Assembly: GCF_001718415.1 (NCBI RefSeq)
Contig: NZ_CP013377.1
Coordinates: 1,240,001 to 1,304,000, forward strand
Source: Burkholderia pseudomultivorans
GTDB lineage: Bacteria; Pseudomonadota; Gammaproteobacteria; Burkholderiales; Burkholderiaceae
Direction of reading: 5' to 3'
Length of the DNA: 64,000 nucleotides
Of this stretch, positions 19,101 to 26,090 are shown piece by piece. Within the stretch, counting starts at the first letter, position 1. The number at the start of each line of letters is the position of its first letter. The translations under genes were made by a program, and so were the position numbers. Under the pieces are notes generated by a model. It did not search any database. It saw only the letters and a program-made list of their open reading frames with translations, and had not been told where the DNA came from.

Positions 19101-19168
19101 ATGCGCCAGAACAGACGGGTGGTGTGGCCGGTTCGATTCGGTTTGTTGTGCTTGTCGTGCTGCTTCAT
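13124..19168 (-). CDS. yfhM: Bacterial alpha-2-macroglobulin (large, thioester-containing)
   Basis: A 2014-residue periplasmic protease trap. Bacterial A2M has repeated MG beta domains, a bait region and a thioester domain. The thioester motif CLEQ is intact at Cys1525-Gln1528, within RYPYRCLEQQTSRA. The N-terminus (RIGAVAALGAAAALSLHAGA) is a signal peptide or anchor without a lipobox, so the protein may be soluble rather than lipid-anchored like the E. coli homologue. ATG 19168 is used because GAGGG lies 10 bp upstream. Together with PBP1C it should form a defence and repair pair that traps foreign proteases entering through murein breaches. Confidence 0.93.
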   Translation of the reverse strand: MKQHDKHNKPNRTGHTTRLFWRIGAVAALGAAAALSLHAGAARTVSVSPQGTVTEVRQSVVKFDEPMVAFGSASAPNPARVTCTDATAARGQGRWLDDKTWVYDFENDLPPGVRCSVALNETLRSVAGNAASGPRRFTFQTGGPFPVTVRPGSREIEERQVFVIKLNGPADARSALANIWCEAAGIGNRIPVTAADGDTRTALLDHFGLKQDAARVLTLSCAQALPAGAKMQLVYGKGVTSPSGIANETERRFDFTVRAPFAASFSCERENAKAPCTPLRPLTLSFNAPVSRKQAESIKLRGPDGTLSPNFAADDKSDEVTTVTFNPPLPAQADLTIELPSGLRDVTDRPLANADLFPLATRTAPMPPLAKFSSGTFGIVERFAEPDTPALVPVTLRNVEADLHVAGLNAGGAQFANLRVENDTAIRQWMRTVDRFDNWSMTAGSIDEQIPGLLTRKGQHPVYVPLGPGEKMPAPKDRRIDVRSLSLLAGEPGAQALTLPKADPKALRPFEIVGVPIEKPGFYVLELASPALGRSLLAKPSSMYVRTTVLVTNLGVHLKQGRDNNLVWVTTLDKGKPVPNAQIRVSDCNGDEIAAGKTDAQGLLKIDGPFEPKRECKSSETFSDYFVSARVDDPKRGPDMAFVSSNWNRGIESWRFNVPTDTDSAPTVRAHTVFDRTLLRAGETVSMKHFIRTETLQSLAFPSQYPTRATIRHLGTGQTYKLPLSWAADHSADTQFTLPAAAKLGEYSVELEGGPDDAPTSSYYSGSFRVEAFRLPVLKGSIGARDAQKSPLVAAKEAPLAVQIDYVSGGGASNLPVQVSALMKWATPPFADRYEDFSFTPYRPDRSDGNADDDSQDGDNASSASSDPDATKLIADKLPLTLDRNGAGSVTLKGLPDIDAPKRLALEATFADPNGEVQTIRGDTILWPAAVATGIKAGHWVSVGQRVPVQALAVDLQGQPRASVPIEIKGVAHVTTSSRKRMVGGFYAYDNKSDTRDLGVLCSGKTDDKGRMACEATLEQAGNVQLIAVAKDGDGRTSNASTSVWVTREDELWFGGDNTDRIDVIPEKTAYEPGETARFQVRMPFRYATALVAVERGGVMETHVVELNGKNPTVDLKVGDTWGPNVYVSVLALRGRIREVPWYSFFTWGWKAPVEWARAFWREGRHYEAPTAFVDLSKPAFRYGLGEIKVGTATHRLGVSVTTDATRYTVRSKAQAHVKVTLPNGQPAPAGTQIAVAAVDEALLELMPNNSWDLLDAMLRRRAYGVETATAQMEIVGRRHFGRKAVPAGGGGGSAPTRELFDTLLLWNPRVTLDANGSATVDVPLNDALTRFRIVAIAAVGPDRFGTGSTSIRSTQDLQLISGLPPLVREGDAFRAQVTLRNTTDRAMQVVVTPHVTGLDVAPQTVSLAANAASEVAWTITVPEQALDGAGALNWRIDAAEQGGKRASDALAVAQKVVPALPVTVQQATLAQVDGTLTVPVSAPAGAANNAQGAPRGGIAVSLQSKLADGLPGVKRWFERYPYRCLEQQTSRAIGLRDPAQWQALVARMPVYLDGDGLASYFPPSSDDSHYGSPTLSSYLLVVSDEASRLDPRFALPEDLRTQLEAGLARFVDGRVERNAWAPRQDRDLRKLAAIEALSRYGAAQGRMLGSIEIAPNQWPTSAVIDYHAILTRVKDIPQRDEKRAQVEQILRARLTYQGTQLVFSTARDDDLWWLMTSNETNAARLALEFAGDPAWKDEMPRITAGLLALQRQGAWQTTTSNALGLLAVERFSRSYESTPVSGTTKVTLGSEERTISWSQPSAPAAADTAASATPATRAAAARSVMLPWPRAAQAPATLAVTQDGTGRPWATVESLAAVPLRAPFAAGYRITKTVTPVSPAVSGVLTRGDVVRVHLDIDAQSDMTWVVVNDPIPAGATILGSGLGRDSEAATQDEKRPDGAWPAFIERDFDGYRAYYDYLPKGKFSVEYTVRLNNVGTFGLPPTRVEALYAPSVYGLWPNPPMTVKPAAAGGKS

Positions 19169-19472
19169 CGCTCGATGCCCTCGGAGGGGAAGCTTTCTGT
19201 TTGATTGCACGCGATTCTAACCGACCGTCATGTAGGCGGATCGCAACACGATGCGTGTCGCCGGCTTGCGACATCCGCAAGCGGGACGCAGAATTGTCGC
19301 GCCAACGACACAAAAATGCAGCGAAATGTCGATTGTCACGGATAGCGGAACATTTAATGGACTATAAAAAGATTGTTCGATCCGGTTTGAGCGCGTACAT
19401 TGCAGGTCCGCGCTAAAGTTTGAGAAATATCAAGCGTGGTTTTCCCGAATCCGGTGTTCGAGAGAAGGAAAC
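19169..19472. other. Divergent promoter region of A2M and glucose dehydrogenase operons
   Basis: 304 bp with no gene. It becomes AT-richer toward the dehydrogenase side. One perfect hairpin, GCTTGCG-ACATC-CGCAAGC, lies at 19264-19282. GAGAGAAGGAAAC gives a strong ribosome site just before ATG 19473. No regulator-specific operator was recognised. Confidence 0.5.
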
Positions 19473-19979
19473 ATGCACAACGACAACACCCCCCACTCGC
19501 GTCGCGACAGCGACGCAGCCGCAAGCGGCATCACGCGGCGTCAATGGCTGCAGGGCGCACTGGCGCTGACGGCAGCGGGCCTGACCGGTTCGCTGGCGTT
19601 GCGGGCCCTGGCCGACGATCCCGGCACTGCGCCGCTCGATACGTTCATGACGCTCTCCGAAGCATTGACCGGCAAGAAAGGGCTGAGCCGCGTGACCGGC
19701 CAGCGCTTCCTGCAGGCCTTGCAGAAAGGCTCGTTCAAGACGACCGACGGCCTGTCGCAGCTCGCCGGCGCACTTGCGTCGGGCTCGCTGACGCCCGATC
19801 AGGAATCGCTCGCGCTGACGATTCTCGAAGCGTGGTATCTCGGCATCGTCGACAACGTCGTGATTACCTACGAAGAAGCGTTAATGTTCGGCGTCGTGTC
19901 GGATACGCTCGTGATCCCTTCGTATTGCCCCAACAAACCCGGCTTCTGGGCCGAAAAACCGATCGAGAGGCAAGCCTGA
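19473..19979 (+). CDS. FAD-dependent glucose dehydrogenase, gamma (chaperone/Tat) subunit
   Basis: A 168-residue small subunit. It begins with a twin-arginine signal (GITRRQWLQGALALTAAGLTG), which the catalytic subunit lacks, so it should carry the folded FAD subunit across the membrane by hitchhiking. The body matches the sorbitol/gluconate dehydrogenase small-subunit family, including AWYLGIVDNVVITYEEALMF. The length and sequence agree with the gamma subunit of the B. cepacia glucose dehydrogenase, as recalled. It overlaps the next gene by TGATG, which implies translational coupling. Confidence 0.93.
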   Translation: MHNDNTPHSRRDSDAAASGITRRQWLQGALALTAAGLTGSLALRALADDPGTAPLDTFMTLSEALTGKKGLSRVTGQRFLQALQKGSFKTTDGLSQLAGALASGSLTPDQESLALTILEAWYLGIVDNVVITYEEALMFGVVSDTLVIPSYCPNKPGFWAEKPIERQA

Positions 19980-21598
19980 TGGCCGATACCGATACGCAAA
20001 AAGCCGACGTCGTGGTCGTCGGGTCGGGTGTCGCCGGCGCGATCGTGGCACACCAGCTCGCGATGGCGGGCAAGTCGGTGATCCTGCTGGAAGCCGGCCC
20101 GCGCATGCCGCGCTGGGAAATCGTCGAGCGCTTTCGCAACCAGCCCGACAAGACCGATTTCATGGCGCCGTATCCGTCGAGCCCGTGGGCGCCGCATCCG
20201 GAATACGGCCCGCCGAACGACTACCTGATCCTGAAGGGCGAGCACAAGTTCAACTCGCAGTACATTCGCGCGGTGGGCGGCACGACGTGGCACTGGGCCG
20301 CGTCGGCGTGGCGCTTCATCCCGAACGACTTCAAGATGAAGAGCGTGTACGGCGTCGGTCGCGACTGGCCGATCCAGTACGACGATCTCGAGCATTACTA
20401 CCAGCGCGCCGAGGAGGAACTCGGCGTGTGGGGCCCGGGCCCCGAGGAAGACCTGTACTCGCCGCGCAAGCAGCCGTACCCGATGCCGCCGCTGCCGTTG
20501 TCGTTCAACGAGCAGACGATCAAGACGGCGCTGAACGGCTACGATCCGAAATTCCACGTGGTGACCGAGCCGGTCGCGCGCAACAGCCGCCCGTACGACG
20601 GCCGGCCGACTTGTTGCGGGAACAACAATTGCATGCCGATCTGCCCGATCGGCGCGATGTACAACGGCATCGTGCACGTCGAGAAGGCCGAGCAGGCCGG
20701 CGCGAAGCTGATCGACAGCGCGGTCGTCTACAAGCTCGAGACGGGGCCGGACAAGCGCATCGTCGCCGCGATCTACAAGGACAAGACCGGCGCCGACCAT
20801 CGCGTCGAGGGCAAGTACTTCGTGCTCGCCGCGAACGGCATCGAGACGCCGAAGATCCTGCTGATGTCCGCGAACCGCGATTTCCCGAACGGCGTCGCGA
20901 ACAGCTCGGACATGGTCGGCCGCAACCTGATGGACCACCCGGGCACCGGCGTGTCGTTCTACGCGAACGACAAGCTGTGGCCGGGCCGCGGCCCGCAGGA
21001 GATGACCTCGCTGATCGGCTTTCGCGACGGCCCGTTCCGCGCGACCGAGGCTGCGAAGAAGATCCACCTGTCGAACATGTCGCGCATCAACCAGGAAACG
21101 CAGAAGATCTTCAAGGCCGGCAAGCTGATGAAGCCGGCGGATCTCGATGCGCAGATCCGCGACCGTTCCGCGCGCTACGTGCAGTTCGACTGCTTCCACG
21201 AAATCCTGCCGCAGCCCGAGAACCGCATCGTGCCGAGCAAGACGGCGACCGATGCGATCGGCATTCCGCGCCCGGAGATCACCTACGCGATCGACGACTA
21301 CGTGAAGCGCGGCGCGGTGCATACGCGCGAGGTCTACGCGACGGCCGCGAAGGTGCTGGGCGGCACGGACGTCGTGTTCAACGACGAGTTCGCGCCGAAC
21401 AACCACATCACGGGGTCGACGATCATGGGCGCGGATGCACGCGACTCGGTCGTCGACAAGGACTGCCGCACGTTCGACCATCCGAACCTGTTCATCTCGA
21501 GCAGCGCGACGATGCCGACCGTCGGTACGGTAAACGTGACGCTGACGATCGCGGCGCTTGCGCTGCGGATGTCGGACACGCTGAAGAAGGAAGTCTGA
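19979..21598 (+). CDS. FAD-dependent glucose dehydrogenase, catalytic alpha subunit
   Basis: A 539-residue GMC-type flavoenzyme that oxidises aldose C1 (glucose to gluconolactone) in the periplasm and passes electrons to the cytochrome c subunit. The FAD motif is VVVVGSGVAGAIVA (Gly15, Gly17, Gly20). Cys212, Cys213, Cys218 and Cys222 in TCCGNNNCMPIC match the residues described for the 3Fe-4S cluster. Catalytic His476 lies in APNNHITGST. Ser326, Ser365 and Ala472, known specificity positions, are also present. There is no signal peptide; export depends on the gamma subunit. Confidence 0.96.
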   Translation: MADTDTQKADVVVVGSGVAGAIVAHQLAMAGKSVILLEAGPRMPRWEIVERFRNQPDKTDFMAPYPSSPWAPHPEYGPPNDYLILKGEHKFNSQYIRAVGGTTWHWAASAWRFIPNDFKMKSVYGVGRDWPIQYDDLEHYYQRAEEELGVWGPGPEEDLYSPRKQPYPMPPLPLSFNEQTIKTALNGYDPKFHVVTEPVARNSRPYDGRPTCCGNNNCMPICPIGAMYNGIVHVEKAEQAGAKLIDSAVVYKLETGPDKRIVAAIYKDKTGADHRVEGKYFVLAANGIETPKILLMSANRDFPNGVANSSDMVGRNLMDHPGTGVSFYANDKLWPGRGPQEMTSLIGFRDGPFRATEAAKKIHLSNMSRINQETQKIFKAGKLMKPADLDAQIRDRSARYVQFDCFHEILPQPENRIVPSKTATDAIGIPRPEITYAIDDYVKRGAVHTREVYATAAKVLGGTDVVFNDEFAPNNHITGSTIMGADARDSVVDKDCRTFDHPNLFISSSATMPTVGTVNVTLTIAALALRMSDTLKKEV

Positions 21599-21600
21599 CC

Positions 21601-22878
21601 GTGCGGAAATCTACTCTCACCTTCCTCCTCGCCGGCTGCCTCGCATTGCCGGGCCTCGCGCGCGCGGCCGATCCGGCCGATCCCGCGCTGGTCAAGCGCG
21701 GCGAATACCTCGCCGTCGCCGGCGACTGCATGGCGTGCCACACCGCGAAGGGCGGCAAGCCGTTCGCGGGCGGTCTCGGCATGCCGGTTCCGATGCTCGG
21801 CAAGATCTACACGAGCAACATCACGCCCGATCCCGATACGGGCATCGGCAACTGGACGTTCGACGACTTCGAGCGCGCGGTGCGGCACGGCGTGTCGAAG
21901 GACGGCAGCAACCTGTATCCGGCAATGCCGTACGTGTCGTACGCGAAGATCAACGACGACGACGTGCAGGCGCTGTACGCGTACTTCATGCACGGTGTCG
22001 AGCCGGTCAAGCAGGCGCCGCCGAAGAACGAGATCCCCGCGCTGCTGAGCATGCGCTGGCCGCTGAAGATCTGGAACTGGCTGTTCCTGAAGGACGGCGC
22101 GTACCAGCCGAAGCCGGCGCAGAGCGCCGAGTGGAACCGCGGTGCGTACCTGGTGCAGGGCCTCGCGCACTGCAGCACGTGCCACACGCCGCGCGGCATC
22201 GCGATGCAGGAGAAGTCGCTCGATGAAACGGGCGGCAGCTTCCTGTCGGGTTCGGTGCTCGCAGGCTGGGACGGCTACAACATCACGTCCGACCCGAACG
22301 CGGGCATCGGCGGCTGGTCGCAGCAGCAGCTCGTGCAGTATCTGCGCACCGGCAGCGTGCCGGGGCTCGCGCAGGCGGCCGGCCCGATGTCCGAGGCGAT
22401 CGAGCACAGCTTCTCGAAGATGACGGATGCCGACATCGGCGCGATCGCGACGTACATCCGTACGGTGCCGGCCGTGTCGAACGGCGACGCGAAGCAGTCG
22501 CGCGCGTCGTGGGGCAAGCCGGCCGAGGACGGGCTGAAGCTGCGCGGCGTCGCGCTGGCGTCGTCGGGCATCGATCCGGCGCGGCTCTATCTCGGCAACT
22601 GCGCGACCTGCCACCAGATGCAGGGCAAGGGCACGCCGGACGGCTACTATCCGTCGCTGTTCCACAACTCGACGGTCGGCGCGTCGAATCCGACCAACCT
22701 CGTGCAGGTGATCCTGAACGGCGTGCAGCGCAAGGCCGGCAGCGAGGACATCGGGATGCCGGCGTTCCGCAACGAGCTGTCGGATGCGCAGATCGCCGCG
22801 CTCGCGAACTACCTGACCGGGCAGTTCGGCAATCCGGCCGCGAAGGTGAGCGACCAGGACGTCGCGAAGCTGCGCTGA
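21601..22878 (+). CDS. FAD-dependent glucose dehydrogenase, triheme cytochrome c beta subunit
   Basis: A 425-residue exported cytochrome starting at a GTG two bases after the alpha-subunit stop. A signal peptide (LTFLLAGCLALPGLARA) precedes three c-type heme sites: CMACH, CSTCH and CATCH. It takes electrons from the FAD/3Fe-4S subunit and hands them to membrane quinone or the respiratory chain. The length equals that of the B. cepacia beta subunit, as recalled, and gluconate and alcohol dehydrogenase cytochromes share the same plan. The three genes form one tight operon. Confidence 0.95.
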   Translation: MRKSTLTFLLAGCLALPGLARAADPADPALVKRGEYLAVAGDCMACHTAKGGKPFAGGLGMPVPMLGKIYTSNITPDPDTGIGNWTFDDFERAVRHGVSKDGSNLYPAMPYVSYAKINDDDVQALYAYFMHGVEPVKQAPPKNEIPALLSMRWPLKIWNWLFLKDGAYQPKPAQSAEWNRGAYLVQGLAHCSTCHTPRGIAMQEKSLDETGGSFLSGSVLAGWDGYNITSDPNAGIGGWSQQQLVQYLRTGSVPGLAQAAGPMSEAIEHSFSKMTDADIGAIATYIRTVPAVSNGDAKQSRASWGKPAEDGLKLRGVALASSGIDPARLYLGNCATCHQMQGKGTPDGYYPSLFHNSTVGASNPTNLVQVILNGVQRKAGSEDIGMPAFRNELSDAQIAALANYLTGQFGNPAAKVSDQDVAKLR

Positions 22879-22922
22879 CGCGGTGGCGCAGGTCAACATC
22901 GGACCAGAGGAGGCACGCAGCA

Positions 22923-22987
22923 CATCGGGCGGTACCCGATGCCGGTTGTTGCAGAGCGGGGCGGGCGGCGCAGGCGGCCGCCCGCCC
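22923..22987 (+). other. Two strong hairpins between the cytochrome and DoxX genes
   Basis: The first is CATCGGG-CGGTA-CCCGATG (22923-22941). The second has an 11-bp GC stem, GGGCGGGCGGC paired with GCCGCCCGCCC around a 7-base loop (22959-22987). Neither has a T tract. They could stop, slow or process the dehydrogenase transcript before doxX. Confidence 0.6.
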
Positions 22988-23050
22988 TGGTTCGTTGGCA
23001 ATCCGCTGCGCGTTCGATCCGGGCGCGCATCGTTTTCGTTGATCGACACC

Positions 23051-23470
23051 ATGACACCGAATCAACCGTTTCTCGCGTCCCAGCGCGATGTGCTGCTGCT
23101 GCTTGCCCGCATTCTGCTCGTGATCCTGTTCGTGATGTTCGGCTGGAAGAAGATCGTCGACTTTCCCGGCACGATCGCGTTCATGGGCTCCGAGGGCGCG
23201 CCCGCGCCGATCGTCTCCGCCGCGATCTCCGTCGTGATGGAGCTGTTCGTCGGGATCGCGATCCTCGTCGGCTTCCAGACGCGGCCGCTCGCGCTGCTGC
23301 TTGCGCTGTATACGATTGGCACCGGCCTCATCGGCCATCACTACTGGAACATGACCGGTGGCGAGCAGATCAACAACATGATTCATTTCTACAAGAACAT
23401 CGCGATCTCGGGCGGCCTGCTCGCGCTTTGCGCGGCCGGCCCCGGACGCTTTTCGGTCGATCGCGGTTGA
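23051..23470 (+). CDS. DoxX family membrane protein
   Basis: A 139-residue protein with four hydrophobic segments. The first carries ARILLVILFVMFGWKKIVDF, and the protein ends near HFYKNIAISGGLLALCAAGPG, both typical of the DoxX family. DoxX proteins are small inner-membrane proteins linked to quinone or thiosulfate oxidation and to redox stress; individual roles vary. It follows the glucose dehydrogenase operon on the same strand, 172 bp downstream and past two hairpins, and precedes the porin gene by 63 bp. A link to periplasmic sugar oxidation is possible but unproven. Confidence 0.88.
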   Translation: MTPNQPFLASQRDVLLLLARILLVILFVMFGWKKIVDFPGTIAFMGSEGAPAPIVSAAISVVMELFVGIAILVGFQTRPLALLLALYTIGTGLIGHHYWNMTGGEQINNMIHFYKNIAISGGLLALCAAGPGRFSVDRG

Positions 23471-23533
23471 CAGGATCCTGGGCGCGCGCATGGGGCGCGC
23501 GCCGAAGGGTCGAGACTCCGAGGGGGCATCATT

Positions 23534-24637
23534 TTGCGACTCAAACATTTCGCATGGCTGATCGCGGCCGCCGCGCCGGCGGCTGCGGTCGCACAGACGA
23601 GCGTGACGCTGTACGGCCGCGTCGACGGCGGCGTCGAATACCTGAACCACATCGCGACGCCGAACGGCAGCGCGACGCGCTGGAGCGCCGAAAGCGGCGA
23701 CTGGGGCACCAGCATGTTCGGGCTGAAGGGCATCGAGGATCTGGGCGGCGGGCTGTCGACGGTCTTCAACCTCGAAACCGCATTCCAGGTGATGAACGGC
23801 CAGACGGGCGGCGGGCGCATGTGGTCGCGGCGCGCGTATGTCGGGCTGAAAAGCGACACGTGGGGCCAGCTGCAGGCCGGCCGCAACCTGTTCATCGACA
23901 GCGACGGCGTGTGGGAATTCGATCCGTTCGTCCAGCAGGCGTTTTCGTCGGCATCGCTGGTGCGCGGCCGCAACTGGCAGCAGACCAGCAACAACATCGA
24001 ATATCACAGCCCGGTGTTCGGCGGCTTCGACGTGCAGGCGCAATACGCGTTCGGCAATCAGTCGCGCGGCTTCAACTACGGTGCGGCCGACGATTTCGGC
24101 CGCTCCGACGGGATCATGATCTCGTACCATTCGCCGATGCTCGACGTGCGCGGCATCTACGACGAACTGCGCGACAACAACGGCAAGCTCAGCAACATCT
24201 TCACCGCGTCGCGCGAATACTTCGTCGGCGCGAACGTGAAGGTGTCGAAGTTCAAGATCCAGGGCGCCTATACGCACTACCAGGCGCCCGACAGCCCGGC
24301 CGGCGTCGCCGATCGCGCCGATCACTACTGGCTCGGCGCGACCTACACTGCGACGCCGCAATGGGCCGTGACGGGCGGCGGCTATTACGTGAAGGTCGGC
24401 GACGGCGGCGGCGATGCGTCGCACGATCCGTCGGGCCACGCGATCATGTACGTGCTCGGCACCACCTACAACCTGTCGAAGCGCACCTTCCTGTACGGCA
24501 CCGTCGCGTACGTGCGCAACGGCGGCAACTCGAACTTCTCGCTGCTCGCGACGCCGCGCGACGCGACGTCGAACACGAGCCCGATGACGGGCGAGTCGCA
24601 GACGGGCGCATATGTCGGGATGATGCACACGTTCTGA
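23534..24637 (+). CDS. Outer-membrane porin (Gram-negative porin family)
   Basis: A 367-residue beta-barrel porin. It has a signal peptide (LIAAAAPAAAVA, then QTSVTLYGRVDGG), the family segment GLKGIEDLGGGLSTVFNLE, RRAYVGLKSDTWGQLQAGR, and the C-terminal aromatic end MMHTF needed for BAM recognition. TTG at 23534 is the only reasonable start; GAGGGGG lies about 10 bp upstream. It should be a trimeric diffusion pore in the outer membrane. Its position after the glucose dehydrogenase and DoxX genes suggests possible sugar uptake, but porin specificity cannot be read from this. Confidence 0.9.
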   Translation: MRLKHFAWLIAAAAPAAAVAQTSVTLYGRVDGGVEYLNHIATPNGSATRWSAESGDWGTSMFGLKGIEDLGGGLSTVFNLETAFQVMNGQTGGGRMWSRRAYVGLKSDTWGQLQAGRNLFIDSDGVWEFDPFVQQAFSSASLVRGRNWQQTSNNIEYHSPVFGGFDVQAQYAFGNQSRGFNYGAADDFGRSDGIMISYHSPMLDVRGIYDELRDNNGKLSNIFTASREYFVGANVKVSKFKIQGAYTHYQAPDSPAGVADRADHYWLGATYTATPQWAVTGGGYYVKVGDGGGDASHDPSGHAIMYVLGTTYNLSKRTFLYGTVAYVRNGGNSNFSLLATPRDATSNTSPMTGESQTGAYVGMMHTF

Positions 24638-24657
24638 GCGGTGCGGCGCCGGACATG

Positions 24658-24694
24658 AAAAAGGCACGGGCGATCGAACCCGTGCCTTTTTCGT
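24658..24694. terminator. Bidirectional Rho-independent terminator
   Basis: AAAAAGGCACGGG and CCCGTGCCTTTTT flank an 8-base loop midway between the convergent porin and MHS transporter genes. A and T runs on both sides let it work in both directions. Confidence 0.9.
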
Positions 24695-24725
24695 TGGTGC
24701 GGCGCGCGGCCGCGCCCGGCGCCGC

Positions 24726-26051
24726 TCAGTCGAGCGACTTCCCGGCTTTCTCGTCCATGCTGCGGATCGCGAGCAGCGTCAGCACGCCGCAGCCGATCGC
24801 ATACCATGCCGGCGCATTCGGATTGCCGGTCGCCGCGATCAGCCACGTGACGAAGAACTGCGCGAAGCCGCCGAAGATCGCGACGCCGATGCTGTACACG
24901 AGCGCGCCGCCCGTCGCGCGCACGGCGCGCGGGAACAGTTCGCCGAGCATCGCGCCGGTCGCGCCGATGTTGATCGCATGCACGACCGACAGCGCCGCGA
25001 TGATCGACAGCAGCGACGCGGCGCCCGGCCAGCGGTTCAGTGCGACGAACGCGGGGTAGATCGCGACCATCAGCGCGATGCGCGTCCACCAGACGATCCG
25101 GTTGCGCCCGTAGACATCGGACAGGTAGCCGCCGATCGGCGTCGCGAGCATCAGGATCGCGCCGGCGACGCAGCCGGCCGTCATCGACAGCCAGGTCGGC
25201 AGGTGCAGCACCTGCACGCCGTAGATCGCCATGTAGAACACGATGATGTAGTGGATCGACGTGCCGCCGATCGTCACGCCGAGCCCTGCGAACACGGCCT
25301 TGCCGTGGTGGCGCAGCACGTCGGCGAGCGGCAGCGACGCGACCTTTTCCGCCTGCGCGTGAGTGTGCGCGTGCGCGTCGCCCGGCACTTCCTCGACGGT
25401 GCGGCGCAGCCAGTAGCCGAGCGGCACGAACAGCGTGCCGATGATGAACGGCACGCGCCAGCCCCAGCTTTCGAGCTGCGCGGCGCTCAGCGTCGAGGTG
25501 AGCGCGACGCCGGTCAGCGCGCCCGCGAGCGCGGCGAGGCCCTGGCTCGAGAACTGGAACGACGCATAGAAGCCGCGGCGATGCTGCGGCGCCTGTTCGA
25601 GCAGCAGCGTCGTCGACGCGCCGACTTCGCCGCCCGACGCGAACCCTTGCAGCAGGCGCGCGAGCACGAGCAGCAGCGGTGCGGCGATGCCGACCTGCGC
25701 GTAGGTCGGCGCGATCGCGATCGTCGCGGTGCCGAGCGCCATCAGCAGCAGCGTCAGGATCATCGCCTTCTTGCGGCCGACGCGATCCGCATACATGCCG
25801 ATCACGAGGCCGCCGAGCGGGCGCGTGACGAAGCCGACGCCGAAGCTCGCGACCGCGAGCATCAGTTGCCCGAACGACGAGTGCACGGGAAAGAACAGCT
25901 TGCCGATCAGGATCGCAAAGAAGCTGTAGACCGTGAAGTCGTAGAACTCGAGCGCGTTGCCGACCGCGGCGGCCGCGATCAGGCGGCGCTTTTTCGCGGC
26001 GGTGCGTGCATCGGCCGGCGTGTCGTCGAACGAAAGGGTGGACGTTTCCAT
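24726..26051 (-). CDS. MFS transporter, metabolite:H+ symporter (MHS) family
   Basis: A 441-residue, 12-segment importer. The signature VGNALEFYDFTVYSFFA, the loop GMYADRVGRKKAM and QGFASGGEVGAST mark the MHS family, which takes up carboxylates, betaines and aromatic acids with protons. A His-rich cytoplasmic stretch (GDAHAHTHAQAEK) sits in the central loop. The gene lies 39 bp downstream of the M20 amidohydrolase gene on the same strand, so it probably imports that enzyme's substrate, for example an N-acylated or amide-conjugated acid. Confidence 0.88.
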   Translation of the reverse strand: METSTLSFDDTPADARTAAKKRRLIAAAAVGNALEFYDFTVYSFFAILIGKLFFPVHSSFGQLMLAVASFGVGFVTRPLGGLVIGMYADRVGRKKAMILTLLLMALGTATIAIAPTYAQVGIAAPLLLVLARLLQGFASGGEVGASTTLLLEQAPQHRRGFYASFQFSSQGLAALAGALTGVALTSTLSAAQLESWGWRVPFIIGTLFVPLGYWLRRTVEEVPGDAHAHTHAQAEKVASLPLADVLRHHGKAVFAGLGVTIGGTSIHYIIVFYMAIYGVQVLHLPTWLSMTAGCVAGAILMLATPIGGYLSDVYGRNRIVWWTRIALMVAIYPAFVALNRWPGAASLLSIIAALSVVHAINIGATGAMLGELFPRAVRATGGALVYSIGVAIFGGFAQFFVTWLIAATGNPNAPAWYAIGCGVLTLLAIRSMDEKAGKSLD

Positions 26052-26090
26052 GGATTTCCCCGGTAAGCGCAGCGGCGTGATGAAGGGCCG

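Noticed and set aside
14843..19204. A 1453-codon open frame on + opposite the alpha-2-macroglobulin gene
   Set aside because: The product is Arg/Ala/Gly-rich without any domain. It mirrors the codon structure of a well-supported gene; long antisense frames are expected at this GC content.
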